DNA of 38,392 nucleotides from Candidatus Anaerobiospirillum pullicola. Lineage in GTDB: Bacteria > Pseudomonadota > Gammaproteobacteria > Enterobacterales > Succinivibrionaceae. Below, one piece after another: positions 26,882 through 33,731 of the stretch. The DNA lies in NCBI GenBank assembly GCA_018884035.1, contig JAHLFE010000226.1:1-38392 (forward strand), given 5' to 3'. How positions within the stretch are numbered: position 1 is the first letter of the stretch; each line of letters starts with the position of its first letter. The notes beneath the pieces were generated by a model, which was not told the origin of the DNA, did not search any database, and was given only the letters and a program-made list of their open reading frames with translations. The translations under genes and the position numbers were made by a program.

Positions 26882-29800
26882 TTGTTTAATCTCAAAGAGG
26901 CATGGCAGCAGGTCACTGCTACCGCTAACCGTGCCTTACAGCGCTTCACAGGACAGGGCGCAGTAAAAGTCGCTGCATCTGCCGTGACTACCTCCGCCAC
27001 CGCGAGCACCACGGCTGCGAGTACCTCGGACGCAACCAAAGCCACTGTGACTGAGGCAGCTGCCGCTGCCACCAATGCAGCGGCTGTCTCGGCCGCCACC
27101 TCTACCGCCACAGCTGCCTCTGCCTCTGCCCAGCCGCATGCACCTGAGAGCATGGCCGCACCAGCTGCTACCAGCGCTATGGTTAGCGGGAGTGGTAGGG
27201 GAAGCGAAGCATGGGATCGCTGCCAAATTACCTCTGAGGGCTTCAATATCTGCTTAAGTGGTTGGGAGCGCTATCGGGTTCGCTCGACGCAGGAAGTCCT
27301 GCAAGCTAACACCATTGCTCTGGGCATCATCCGGCGCTATACCACCTTAGTAAGCTCCCAAAGTGACTTTAAGTTTTACATTAGCCCGCTCTTGCAGGTT
27401 ATGGCCAGCTATTGCTTGATTCTGCCCGCCTCGGAGGGTACCCATGATGTTGAAGTAGGCGGCTTAGTGAAGCACAACTTCCAAGTCAGTCTCGTCGCCA
27501 TCCAGCTCTTACGCCAGAGCTCGGGCTTTAACCACGCTGACACCAACCATGTCTCTACTCTGGCCGAGCGTCACCGCGCCGCCCAAGAGGCGCAAACCCT
27601 CTTTGCTCCAGAGAGTAGCGCTGCCACAAACTCTACTACTACCAATACCACTACAACCGCTACCGGCATGAGCACCGCGTTTGCGGAGAAGAGGGAAGGC
27701 ACAGATGAGATGGCGGACGCGACGGATGCGGCCTTAGAGGCTGCCGCCCGTAATGCGGATGATACCCTCGCCCGCTTCTTAGCGCAGCTTAAAAGCAGCG
27801 CCACTACGGGAAGAGCCTTTGCCTCGGAGAGCCATGCGCAGCGCTACCGCGCCTTAGTGATTAAGGCGTTACAGCGCTGGCGTGAGGAGCTCTTTCTTTC
27901 CCAGCACGGGCGCTTTAACCACAAGCAGTTAGACTTCCTCCTTGAGGTCACAGTGCTCTTTTTGTGCTGTGCCCATGACTTAGGCAAGCTTCTCTACGAT
28001 GTAGAGATCGTTGCTGATAGTGGTAAGCGCTATAACCCTTATGCTCAAACCTTAGCGCAGTTTTGTGCCACTGAGCGCTGTGCCTATCTCTATGTGCGCC
28101 ACATCGCCGGTCGTGAGACCTTACACACCACCCATGGCTATGTTGACGGTTGCCTGCTCTTAGGTAAGTTTTGCCCGCAAGTGGTAGCGCTGATCTCACA
28201 GCTCTTACCTGTGGGCTCCTTGTCTACAGCCATGCCTCCGGCCCTACAAAAGCTCTTAGACTTTGCTGACGCTTGGGCTGCCAGCAGAGAGGAGTCCGAG
28301 GCCCGCACGGGCCGCCTGTTTTTACCGACCTTTCTTAATGTGCTGCTGGCACGGGTGGTACAGGCCCGTTTAGCTGATGGCTATAAGCCCAACACGCCGG
28401 AGAGTGACATCTTTGTCTCGGGACAGCGCCTCATTCTCCAGACTCACTCCCGTGCCTTAGCCTTGTTCTCTTTATGGCTGCAAGAGCAGGAGCTGGGGAG
28501 CTTAGAGGGCAACTTCAAGAGCGATGGCCGTTTATGGCGCCGCTGCTTAGTGCCAGCCCATATCTCGCCACTATTAAGTCGCAATAAGGACTGCTATCAG
28601 TACTTCTTAGTGACTACTGCTGTGGGCTTAGTGGTAGTACGCGGCGTGGATTTCAATTTAAGTGGAGTCTCTTACGAGCAAGAGGCCAGCATTACCCGCT
28701 TAGAGTGTTCCCATCCCTTGTTAGCACAGGCGCTGTTAGCGATAGTCTTACACCTCGGCCATGGCATTGCCCAAGATGAGGCGTGGCAAGCACAAAAGAG
28801 CAAGCCGTGGTTTTACCGCCCTGATGACACCGAACAAGCGTTGCTTGATGCCAAAAACCATCAAGCTCAGTTGCAGGAGTGGGTGCAATCCCAAGAAACC
28901 CCAGAACTGCCATCAGCATGGGAAGCTTCGCTGCTGCAGCGTATGGACTTTACCCATGATCAGTCCTTAGAGCTCATCATGGCCAATGCCCCTTCACTGG
29001 AGAGTGAAGCGCATACTGCGCAATCAGCGTCAGCAGCGTCATCAGCACCACCAGCAGCGCCTGCCGGAGTAGGTGTGGGCAAGAGCGCTACAGATGCTGC
29101 CACTGCCACTACTGTTGCTGCTACCACTACCACTACCGCTGCGACCAGTCCGCCGCCAGACTCTGTTGTCTCTACTGCCACGCTGGTCACTTCTTCCAGC
29201 AATGAAAGCCGTGCGCAGCCGATAGCAGGAGCGGAAGCGCAGCCATTGTCACCGTCAGCGCCACAGCCACAACAGCCACAGGCCGAGCCTGTTGCCGCTA
29301 CGGACAGCACCGTTAGCGCAGTGGCTGCGGTAAGTGGTGACGATGCGGCGGTAGCGGTGGCGAGTAGGGCGGCAGATGCCACTGCATACGTCTCTGTTGG
29401 GGCTCCGTCGGCGGTAGCAGCTACTGTGACTAACACTGCTGCTACTGCCCACAGTGGCGATAGTTGTAAGAGCGCCAGCAGTAGCGAGCAAGGCCACAGC
29501 GCGCAGTGTAGCCCTGCTCAGGTCTCTATCCCTGCCTTACGCTGGGACAATCTCATCATCAAAGACCTAGCTCTTTCTGACTTTAGCACCATGCTCAAGG
29601 ACAAGGTGAGCTTAGAGTCCTTAGAGCAAGGTACCAAGTACAAGAAAGCCTTAGTGTGCTTTCCTCATAAGCTGGTCTTACGCTCAGGACAGAGCGCAGC
29701 TGAGCGGCACTGGGAGGTGTACTTTGGCTACGACGATGGTGACTTTAAGGACTTTTGCTTAGAGCGTAATCAGCAGCGAGCTAAGCAGAACAACGCGCGC

Positions 29801-29914
29801 TTAAAAGAGGTACGCACCTTAGGGCAAGAGGGATTTTCACGGCAGAGTAAGGAGCTCAAAGCGCAGCAAAGGAAAGCGGAGCGCGCTCTCACAGAGCTGC
29901 AACAGCAAAGCTGA
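26882..29914 (+). CDS. traI: MobH-type conjugative relaxase (TraI_2) with HD domain
   Basis: Relaxases of this class nick the transfer origin and lead the strand to the coupling protein. Translation starts at TTG, preceded by GGGAGG at 5 bp spacing; no suitable ATG is nearby. The protein has 1,010 residues, longer than the usual 600-750. Residues about 108-215 carry the TraI_2 signature (LPASEGTHDVEVGGLVKH at about 182-199). An HD motif, CCAHDLGKLLYDVEI, lies near residue 363, with a further His-rich stretch (HTTHGYVDGCLLLG). The C-terminal 120 residues (LRWDNLIIKDLALSDF..., HWEVYFGYDDGDFKDFC) resemble the TraI_2_C domain. Ala/Thr/Ser-rich inserts at about 30-105, 238-300 and 695-880 account for the extra length. 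In many MobH proteins the first motif has adjacent histidines; here Asp follows His. It is the partner of the traD-like gene upstream. Confidence 0.82.
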   Translation: MFNLKEAWQQVTATANRALQRFTGQGAVKVAASAVTTSATASTTAASTSDATKATVTEAAAAATNAAAVSAATSTATAASASAQPHAPESMAAPAATSAMVSGSGRGSEAWDRCQITSEGFNICLSGWERYRVRSTQEVLQANTIALGIIRRYTTLVSSQSDFKFYISPLLQVMASYCLILPASEGTHDVEVGGLVKHNFQVSLVAIQLLRQSSGFNHADTNHVSTLAERHRAAQEAQTLFAPESSAATNSTTTNTTTTATGMSTAFAEKREGTDEMADATDAALEAAARNADDTLARFLAQLKSSATTGRAFASESHAQRYRALVIKALQRWREELFLSQHGRFNHKQLDFLLEVTVLFLCCAHDLGKLLYDVEIVADSGKRYNPYAQTLAQFCATERCAYLYVRHIAGRETLHTTHGYVDGCLLLGKFCPQVVALISQLLPVGSLSTAMPPALQKLLDFADAWAASREESEARTGRLFLPTFLNVLLARVVQARLADGYKPNTPESDIFVSGQRLILQTHSRALALFSLWLQEQELGSLEGNFKSDGRLWRRCLVPAHISPLLSRNKDCYQYFLVTTAVGLVVVRGVDFNLSGVSYEQEASITRLECSHPLLAQALLAIVLHLGHGIAQDEAWQAQKSKPWFYRPDDTEQALLDAKNHQAQLQEWVQSQETPELPSAWEASLLQRMDFTHDQSLELIMANAPSLESEAHTAQSASAASSAPPAAPAGVGVGKSATDAATATTVAATTTTTAATSPPPDSVVSTATLVTSSSNESRAQPIAGAEAQPLSPSAPQPQQPQAEPVAATDSTVSAVAAVSGDDAAVAVASRAADATAYVSVGAPSAVAATVTNTAATAHSGDSCKSASSSEQGHSAQCSPAQVSIPALRWDNLIIKDLALSDFSTMLKDKVSLESLEQGTKYKKALVCFPHKLVLRSGQSAAERHWEVYFGYDDGDFKDFCLERNQQRAKQNNARLKEVRTLGQEGFSRQSKELKAQQRKAERALTELQQQS

Positions 29915-30259
29915 TGCAGCGCAGAGCAAAGCTGGCTTTGCCCTGCGCTAAGGAGCCTTTGGCTGTACTTGCTCAACAGCAGGGCTGATGCAACAACGAA
30001 TAGGCCTTTCTGTGCTTTACGGTCAGTGAGCGCTTGGACTAAGCGGCACTGATGATAGTTTCTCTCAACTCACTCCCAGACCTTATGCGCGGCGCTACCT
30101 AATAACGGGAGGTAAACACATGAGGTAGAAGCGAGCAGCAACCAGCTAACAGTACTCCCATCATCTGTCAGTTGTTTTCTGTAACCAAATGCCGAAAACC
30201 CGCATTTAAGCACGGTTGGCCCTCGGGGTAAGACGTGCTACAGACCGCGATGGCAACTT
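29915..30259. other. Intergenic region after traI
   Basis: About 345 bp without a supported gene. Just after the stop codon, GCGCAGAGCAAAGC (29919-29932) and GCTTTGCCCTGCGC (29935-29948) form an imperfect inverted repeat, a possible end-of-operon hairpin with no clear T run. At 30107-30128 GGGAGGTAAACAC precedes ATG AGG TAG, a two-codon frame that is probably chance. Confidence 0.4.
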
Positions 30260-30290
30260 TTGTCGAGTGGGGCACGGATTCCGGTATAAT
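30260..30290 (+). promoter_or_regulatory. Sigma-70-like promoter of the 122-aa gene
   Basis: A perfect TATAAT at 30285-30290 stands 18 bp before the ATG at 30309. The best -35 is TTGTCG at 30260-30265 with a 19-bp spacer, slightly long. This separates the micro-ORF block from the conjugation genes transcriptionally. Confidence 0.5.
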
Positions 30291-30308
30291 CAACGTAAGA
30301 GGTAGTCT

Positions 30309-30677
30309 ATGGCAGACAACTCTGAACCAGCCTCAAAGCAGGAAGTGCAACTTCTGCAGACTGCTGTGCAAGTCCTGCAGATGGCTGTACAAGTCCTGCA
30401 AAAGACTGAGTCTGCATCTCAAAAGGATGAGCAAGCACAAAAGAAGAGTTTTTTAGAGGGGGCCAAGATTTTATATGGCACTCTGGAGAAGCTGTTCTTC
30501 ACTTGGTTGGTGATGCTTGGATCCGTTGCGGCCTTCTCTTGGCAGAAGGGAGCTTCTCTGTTACCTGACGACAGAAACGTCGTTGTCGTAGTCATGGTTG
30601 TGCTCTTTCTGCTCGCATTTTTTAATGTGCTCTTGATGGGCCGCGTCCTGCAGCGCATCAAAAGCTGCGATCCGTAG
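30309..30677 (+). CDS. Coiled-coil protein with two membrane helices, unknown function
   Basis: A 122-residue protein; AGAGGT lies about 6 bp before the ATG and a TATAAT box precedes it. Residues 12-35 form heptad-like repeats (EVQLLQTAVQVLQMAVQVLQ), produced by a repeated 24-base unit, so a short coiled coil is likely. A charged linker follows (about 36-52). Two hydrophobic helices come next, about 58-78 (LFFTWLVMLGSVAAF) and 88-108 (VVVVVMVVLFLLAFFNVLLM), and a short basic tail. I do not recognise a family. The size and layout resemble small holin-like or membrane-anchoring proteins, but that is resemblance only. It heads the block of five micro-ORFs on the same strand and may act with them. 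Confidence 0.65.
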   Translation: MADNSEPASKQEVQLLQTAVQVLQMAVQVLQKTESASQKDEQAQKKSFLEGAKILYGTLEKLFFTWLVMLGSVAAFSWQKGASLLPDDRNVVVVVMVVLFLLAFFNVLLMGRVLQRIKSCDP

Positions 30678-30853
30678 GCGCTATGGTTGGGCTGTAATTG
30701 GACAGGTTGTGTTGGTGGCACTCGCTAAGCTTCGCCTTGATGCTTCCACCGCTGCTAGTTTTAGCACAGTGCCTGTTCCGTTACAGCCCTTGTATCCACG
30801 GGTTGGTCATTAACTCACGATGTCTGTGCTAGCCACTGTAAGGGGGAGACATT

Positions 30854-30985
30854 ATGACTCCTGGAGGAGTGCTGTTCATCGTTACCATTGTTGCGATGGG
30901 CATTATGGGACTTTGGATTGGCTCTTGGGTCAACGATTTGTTTCCAATGGATCCAAAAGACCCAAAGAAGAAGGGCGATAAGTAA
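30854..30985 (+). CDS. Micro-ORF 1: 43-aa single-helix membrane peptide
   Basis: ATG is preceded by AAGGGGGAGA at good spacing. The peptide begins MTPGGVLFIVTIVAMGIMG, has one hydrophobic helix (about 5-24), then WVNDLFPMDPKDPKKKGDK. It is the longest member of five related peptides at 30854, 31418, 31934, 32321 (broken) and 32705. All share a short polar N-terminus, one helix and a Lys/Asp-rich C-terminus, and each is followed at once by a hairpin containing GTGCTYGCCACA. Possible roles include a type I toxin or a regulator of a membrane partner; no function can be assigned. Confidence 0.6.
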   Translation: MTPGGVLFIVTIVAMGIMGLWIGSWVNDLFPMDPKDPKKKGDK

Positions 30986-30988
30986 AAG

Positions 30989-31017
30989 CCAGACTCTGTG
31001 CTTGCCACAGAGTCTGG
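30989..31017 (+). terminator. Hairpin after micro-ORF 1
   Basis: CCAGACTCTGTG (30989-31000) and CACAGAGTCTGG (31006-31017) form a perfect 12-bp stem with loop CTTGC. The following GGCTCTTCTGCTTTT is moderately T-rich, so it can serve as a terminator. It starts 4 bp after the stop codon. The loop-proximal part GTGCTTGCCACA is conserved in all five micro-ORF units. Confidence 0.65.
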
Positions 31018-31417
31018 GGCTCTTCTGCTTTTGGCATCCATCTAAGTCTATCTTGAATCCTAGCACAGAGCATGCGGTCGGTGTAGTGCCACCCGTGCCA
31101 CAAGCAAAAACCTGATGTTTATCGGCATCAGTGCTAAGTGCTTGTGTTCTGTCCTAGCGATTCATATTGATGTGGTGGCTTGCATGCAGAAGAGCCTAAT
31201 CTTGGGATAGCGACACATCTTGCTCACCAGTTATTTGGGGCCTGAACAGGCATAGTGTCGCTATGATAAAGACTCTGCAATCACTCGTCACTCCTTGCTG
31301 TGCTGAGCAAACTTCTATCTTTGTGTCCTGCTTCAATACGCGGCCATGCACCGCAGCTACGGTGAGAGGCATTGCGCCTTACGCAGTTGTTGGTGCGGAC
31401 ATAGGATGGAGAATAAC
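31018..31417. other. Spacer between micro-ORFs 1 and 2
   Basis: About 400 bp without a supported gene. A short AT-rich CGCTATGATAAAG near 31257-31269 could be a -10 element for micro-ORF 2. An antisense RNA gene for the peptides could fit here, but I see no clear minus-strand promoter and terminator pair. Confidence 0.35.
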
Positions 31418-31519
31418 ATGAGTTCTGATTGGATTGGGGGCATCATCACTCTGGGGTTCATGTATGTAACTTTGGGGGTTGCTATCTACATCTCAAGGCC
31501 AAAGAAGCCAAAGAAGTAG
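31418..31519 (+). CDS. Micro-ORF 2: 33-aa single-helix membrane peptide
   Basis: ATG is preceded by GGATGGAGAATAAC, with GGAG about 7 bp away. The peptide MSSDWIGGIITLGFMYVTLG continues VAIYIS and ends in the basic tail RPKKPKK. One hydrophobic helix spans about residues 6-26. It is the shortest of the five units and diverges most from micro-ORFs 4 and 5. The stop codon is followed 6 bp later by the shared hairpin. Confidence 0.55.
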   Translation: MSSDWIGGIITLGFMYVTLGVAIYISRPKKPKK

Positions 31520-31525
31520 CCCGCA

Positions 31526-31542
31526 GCTGTGCTGACCACAGC
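31526..31542 (+). other. Conserved hairpin after micro-ORF 2
   Basis: GCTGTG (31526-31531) pairs with CACAGC (31537-31542) around CTGAC. It lacks a T run, so it is not a classical terminator on its own. The same motif follows the other units, and the downstream AACAGTGGATAACGCACxRCTGGC is shared with unit 4. Confidence 0.5.
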
Positions 31543-31585
31543 AACAGTGGATAACGCACTGCTGGCAGCTCCTTTGGCTCCTCAC

Positions 31586-31702
31586 AGAGTTTGGTGGTTA
31601 TGGCACCAACCCTACTTCAAGGTTGGTCACGCCAAACGCCATAACAAGGGCCCCATGCTTGATCGCAGGGGCGCTGCTGCTTTTTGGCCCCCACCAAACT
31701 CT
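31586..31702. repeat. Nested-hairpin segment, possible structured RNA (copy 1)
   Basis: An outer 12-bp perfect stem (AGAGTTTGGTGG at 31586-31597, CCACCAAACTCT at 31691-31702) encloses three more: GTTATGGC/GCCATAAC (31597-31604, 31638-31645), ACCAACC/GGTTGGT (31605-31611, 31621-31627) and GCCCC/GGGGC (31650-31654, 31668-31672). A diverged copy lies at 38122-38223 and keeps parts of these pairings. A possible short reading frame is broken by stops and by indels that are not multiples of three between copies, which favours RNA or DNA structure over coding. Confidence 0.5.
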
Positions 31703-31933
31703 GAGGAGAGCCGCTCATTTTTTCAGGGGATGCCTCTGCAGCGCACATTTTCACCATCTCGTTATTCACCTCTGAGAACCACTGGGCTCACCACAAGCTT
31801 AGTGCCCTTTGGGCTCACGGGAGCAGGATGGGGGTATCGCTGTGGACTTAACTTACGCTGATTCCTGTGCGGTTTATGATCTTATAAACAGACCAGTACC
31901 CATTGGGGCCAGTGATCCACGGAGTACGGGAAT
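31703..31933. other. Spacer before micro-ORF 3
   Basis: No gene is supported. The stretch TTAACTTACGCTGATTCCTG (31848-31867), followed by TGCGGTTTATG, recurs almost unchanged at 32630-32660 upstream of micro-ORF 5, and the CATCTCGTTATTCACCTCTG-type segment recurs near 32540 and 32908. The spacers are therefore parts of duplicated units and may contain the promoters. Confidence 0.4.
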
Positions 31934-32044
31934 ATGAATCCTGTTGGCATTTGCGTTTTAGTGACCACTATTGTTGTTGTGATCTATTGCTGGCACTTAA
32001 TCAATAAGACGATGAGCGATCTCTACAAGGATGATAAGAGATAG
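31934..32044 (+). CDS. Micro-ORF 3: 36-aa single-helix membrane peptide
   Basis: GGAG lies 9 bp before the ATG. The peptide starts MNPVGICVLVTTIVVVIYCW, then HLINKTMSDLYKDDKR. The helix is about residues 4-20. The YKDDKR tail parallels YTKDDKK of micro-ORF 5, and the Pro-x-Gly start parallels micro-ORFs 1 and 5. It has two Cys in or near the helix, as does micro-ORF 5. Confidence 0.55.
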   Translation: MNPVGICVLVTTIVVVIYCWHLINKTMSDLYKDDKR

Positions 32045-32050
32045 CACGCA

Positions 32051-32067
32051 GCTGTGCTCGCCACAAC
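32051..32067 (+). other. Conserved hairpin after micro-ORF 3
   Basis: GCTGTG (32051-32056), loop CTCGC, CACAAC (32062-32067). This is the same position and sequence as the hairpins after the other micro-ORFs, with one weakened base pair. Confidence 0.45.
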
Positions 32068-32320
32068 ATCCGAGGTAAGCGCTATCACAGGACGCACCTG
32101 TTTGAGGGGCTGGCTTCCGCCGCGTGTCTCTGTCCTTTTTGCCAAGCGTATTCATAGCGCTAGAGATTAGCGCGCCACTCCTATCAGTTGCGGCGCTATA
32201 ACCTCTAATCGCTCCCTCCGCTCCCTCCGTACAGTGCCTCGTTTTCTATCCAAGCTTGCAGCTACGGCTAACCCCCAGCTATCGCTCAGCTGCTTGTTTC
32301 AGCCATAGACAGGAGGAAAC

Positions 32321-32446
32321 AAGGACTCTGTTGGTATTGGTAGCATTCTGGTCACCGTGCTCTTTGTTGCGTTCTTTATTTGTGTCGGCGTCTTAATAGT
32401 CACAAAGGTGAACAGCTACACTAAGGATAGGGATAAGGAGAAGTAG
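32321..32446 (+). pseudogene. Micro-ORF 4: 41-codon unit whose start codon reads AAG
   Basis: A perfect AGGAGGAAAC precedes AAG GAC TCT GTT, exactly where micro-ORF 5 has AGGAGGAAAC then ATG. One T-to-A change would turn ATG GAC into AAG GAC. Downstream codons give DSVGIGSILVTVLFVAFFIC, then VGVLIVTKVNSYTKDRDKEK, clearly a close paralogue of micro-ORF 5 (shared VTKVNSYTKD). No ATG, GTG or TTG lies between the upstream in-frame TAG and the helix. It is probably silent unless ATT or CTG is used. The shared hairpin follows at 32453-32469. Confidence 0.65.
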
Positions 32447-32452
32447 CACGCG

Positions 32453-32469
32453 GCAGTGCTCGCCACAGC
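32453..32469 (+). other. Conserved hairpin after micro-ORF 4
   Basis: GC-A-GTG, loop CTCGC, CAC-A-GC with one A/A mismatch. It is placed 6 bp after the stop codon as in the other units. Confidence 0.45.
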
Positions 32470-32704
32470 AACAGTGGATAACGCACCACTGGCTGCGCTT
32501 TATTGCATGTATGCCTTAGCAGCCCATCGCTGTCACCCGCTCGTTAGTCACCTCAGAGGGCACAGGAATCACCACGATCGTAGAGCCCGTTTGGCTCCTA
32601 GGAATAACTGAGTGGGCATTGCTTTGGGCTTAACTTACGCTGATTCCTATGCGGTTTATGCTCCTACGCACAGCTGCTTGTTTCAGCCATATACAGGAGG
32701 AAAC

Positions 32705-32818
32705 ATGTTCCCTATTGGTAGTCTTTTGGTCACCTTGCTTGTTGTTGCGTTCTGTGTTTGTGTTGGCATCTTACTTGTCACAAAGGTTAACAGCTACACC
32801 AAGGATGATAAGAAGTAG
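32705..32818 (+). CDS. Micro-ORF 5: 37-aa single-helix membrane peptide
   Basis: A textbook AGGAGGAAAC stands directly before ATG 32705. An upstream in-frame ATG (32612) would add 31 residues but has no ribosome binding site, so I choose 32705. The peptide begins MFPIGSLLVTLLVVAFCVCV and continues GILLVTKVNSYTKDDKK: one long helix (about 5-26) and a Lys/Asp tail. The upstream 40 bp (CAGCTGCTTGTTTCAGCCAT, then A-ACAGGAGG) are nearly identical to those before micro-ORF 4, showing recent duplication. The GCTGTG-CTCGC-CACAGC hairpin follows at 32825-32841. Confidence 0.65.
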   Translation: MFPIGSLLVTLLVVAFCVCVGILLVTKVNSYTKDDKK

Positions 32819-32824
32819 CCAGCA

Positions 32825-32841
32825 GCTGTGCTCGCCACAGC
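32825..32841 (+). other. Conserved hairpin after micro-ORF 5
   Basis: GCTGTG (32825-32830), loop CTCGC, CACAGC (32836-32841), a perfect 6-bp stem starting 6 bp after the stop codon. Confidence 0.5.
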
Positions 32842-33370
32842 AGCGAGGGATAGCACCCGAGCTCGCTGCTTCATCTTAAAGCCGTCTTCTGCATTGAGTC
32901 GCTGTCACCATCTCGTTAGTTACTTCTCAGGGCGCTGGGCTTATCATGAGCTTAGCGTCTTTTGCTTTTAGCGCTATGGTGTTGCTCCTACTGCGGGGTA
33001 CCGCTGGTCTGACAGCAAAGTTACGCCTCTGCGCACCACAATCACTCTTACCTGCACTTAGCGGCTCGCCTCATAGCAGGTGGATACCCACCAGCAAAGG
33101 CGTTAATGCGCTTAAGCCTGCGCTGCGCTGTAATGGCGTTTGCCCTGACCAACCTTGAGATAGTGCTGGCGCCATATCCACCAAACTTTGAGAAGAGACC
33201 ACTTCCCACCTATTCCTCCCCACACCTCCAGACTATCCCGCCTTCTTAACTTTCATCTGCTTGCACCCCAGAACTACAGAGCAGGGCATAGTGCCAGTGG
33301 TATTACAAGTGAGCCTGTACCACTGCACTTTTAGCTGACATCTGTTTTGCCTTTGTGCACGCGCACGTTT

Positions 33371-33427
33371 TGCAAATTTTTCTTGACGAAGATCAACTTT
33401 ATGCACAAAGATTGGTGCAAATTTTTC
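33371..33427 (+). promoter_or_regulatory. Direct repeats around a TTGACG box upstream of the symporter
   Basis: TGCAAATTTTTC occurs at 33371-33382 and again at 33416-33427, exactly 45 bp apart. The first copy abuts TTGACG (33383-33388), a good -35 element; the -10 is unclear. Regulator sites at a sugar-transport promoter are plausible. The ATG is about 345 bp downstream. Confidence 0.4.
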
Positions 33428-33547
33428 GCAAACACGCTATTTTAGCGGGGCCTAATCACGAAGGGCGGAGCAGGGGCAAAGTGTTTTTTGCTCTTGTGAG
33501 GATTTTCATCGCTATCTTGCGGTTTTATGCGCCGTAATTTCGTGCAC

Positions 33548-33565
33548 GTACACGTAAGCGTGTAC
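33548..33565. promoter_or_regulatory. Operator-like palindrome upstream of the symporter
   Basis: GTACACG (33548-33554) and CGTGTAC (33559-33565) are 7-bp perfect arms around TAAG, preceded by a further GTGCAC. It lies 167 bp before the symporter ATG, in its probable leader or promoter. Confidence 0.4.
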
Positions 33566-33731
33566 TTAAGGGCGGCGGTAAAGCTTGAGAATTGAGGAAA
33601 GCGTGCATAACTTCAGGTAGGTAGCTCGCGTCGACCGTGGTCGGTGTTGCCTGCAAGTAACAGGTAGCAGGGGTGCTCTGTGGCGCCTAACGCAGCTGTA
33701 AGCTTTTACTTGAGGTTGGGAGGAAAAGTTC

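Larger units (their letters stand above)
32842..33731. other. Intergenic region before the symporter gene
   Basis: About 890 bp. The first part (to about 32960) repeats the spacer sequence of the micro-ORF units (TCTCGTTAGTTACTTCTCAG). CCACCAAACTTTGAG at 33179-33193 resembles the right arm of the structured segment at 31586-31702, without a visible left arm. The second part contains the symporter control region. The open frames at 32946-33158 and 33355-33537 lack ribosome binding sites. Confidence 0.45.

Noticed and set aside
30120..30128. Two-codon minigene (ATG AGG TAG) after GGGAGGTAAACAC
   Set aside because: A single occurrence with no supporting context; likely chance.
31529..31861. 110-codon frame across the structured segment
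   Set aside because: No ribosome site at its ATG, it crosses strong hairpins, and its sequence is not conserved in the second copy of the segment.
30854..32841. Integron cassette array
   Set aside because: Small genes alternate with palindromes, but I find no GTTRRRY/RYYYAAC core sites at unit borders and no integrase.
32946..33158. 70-codon frame with a short hydrophobic start
   Set aside because: Not preceded by a ribosome site and lacks the Lys/Asp tail of the micro-ORF family.
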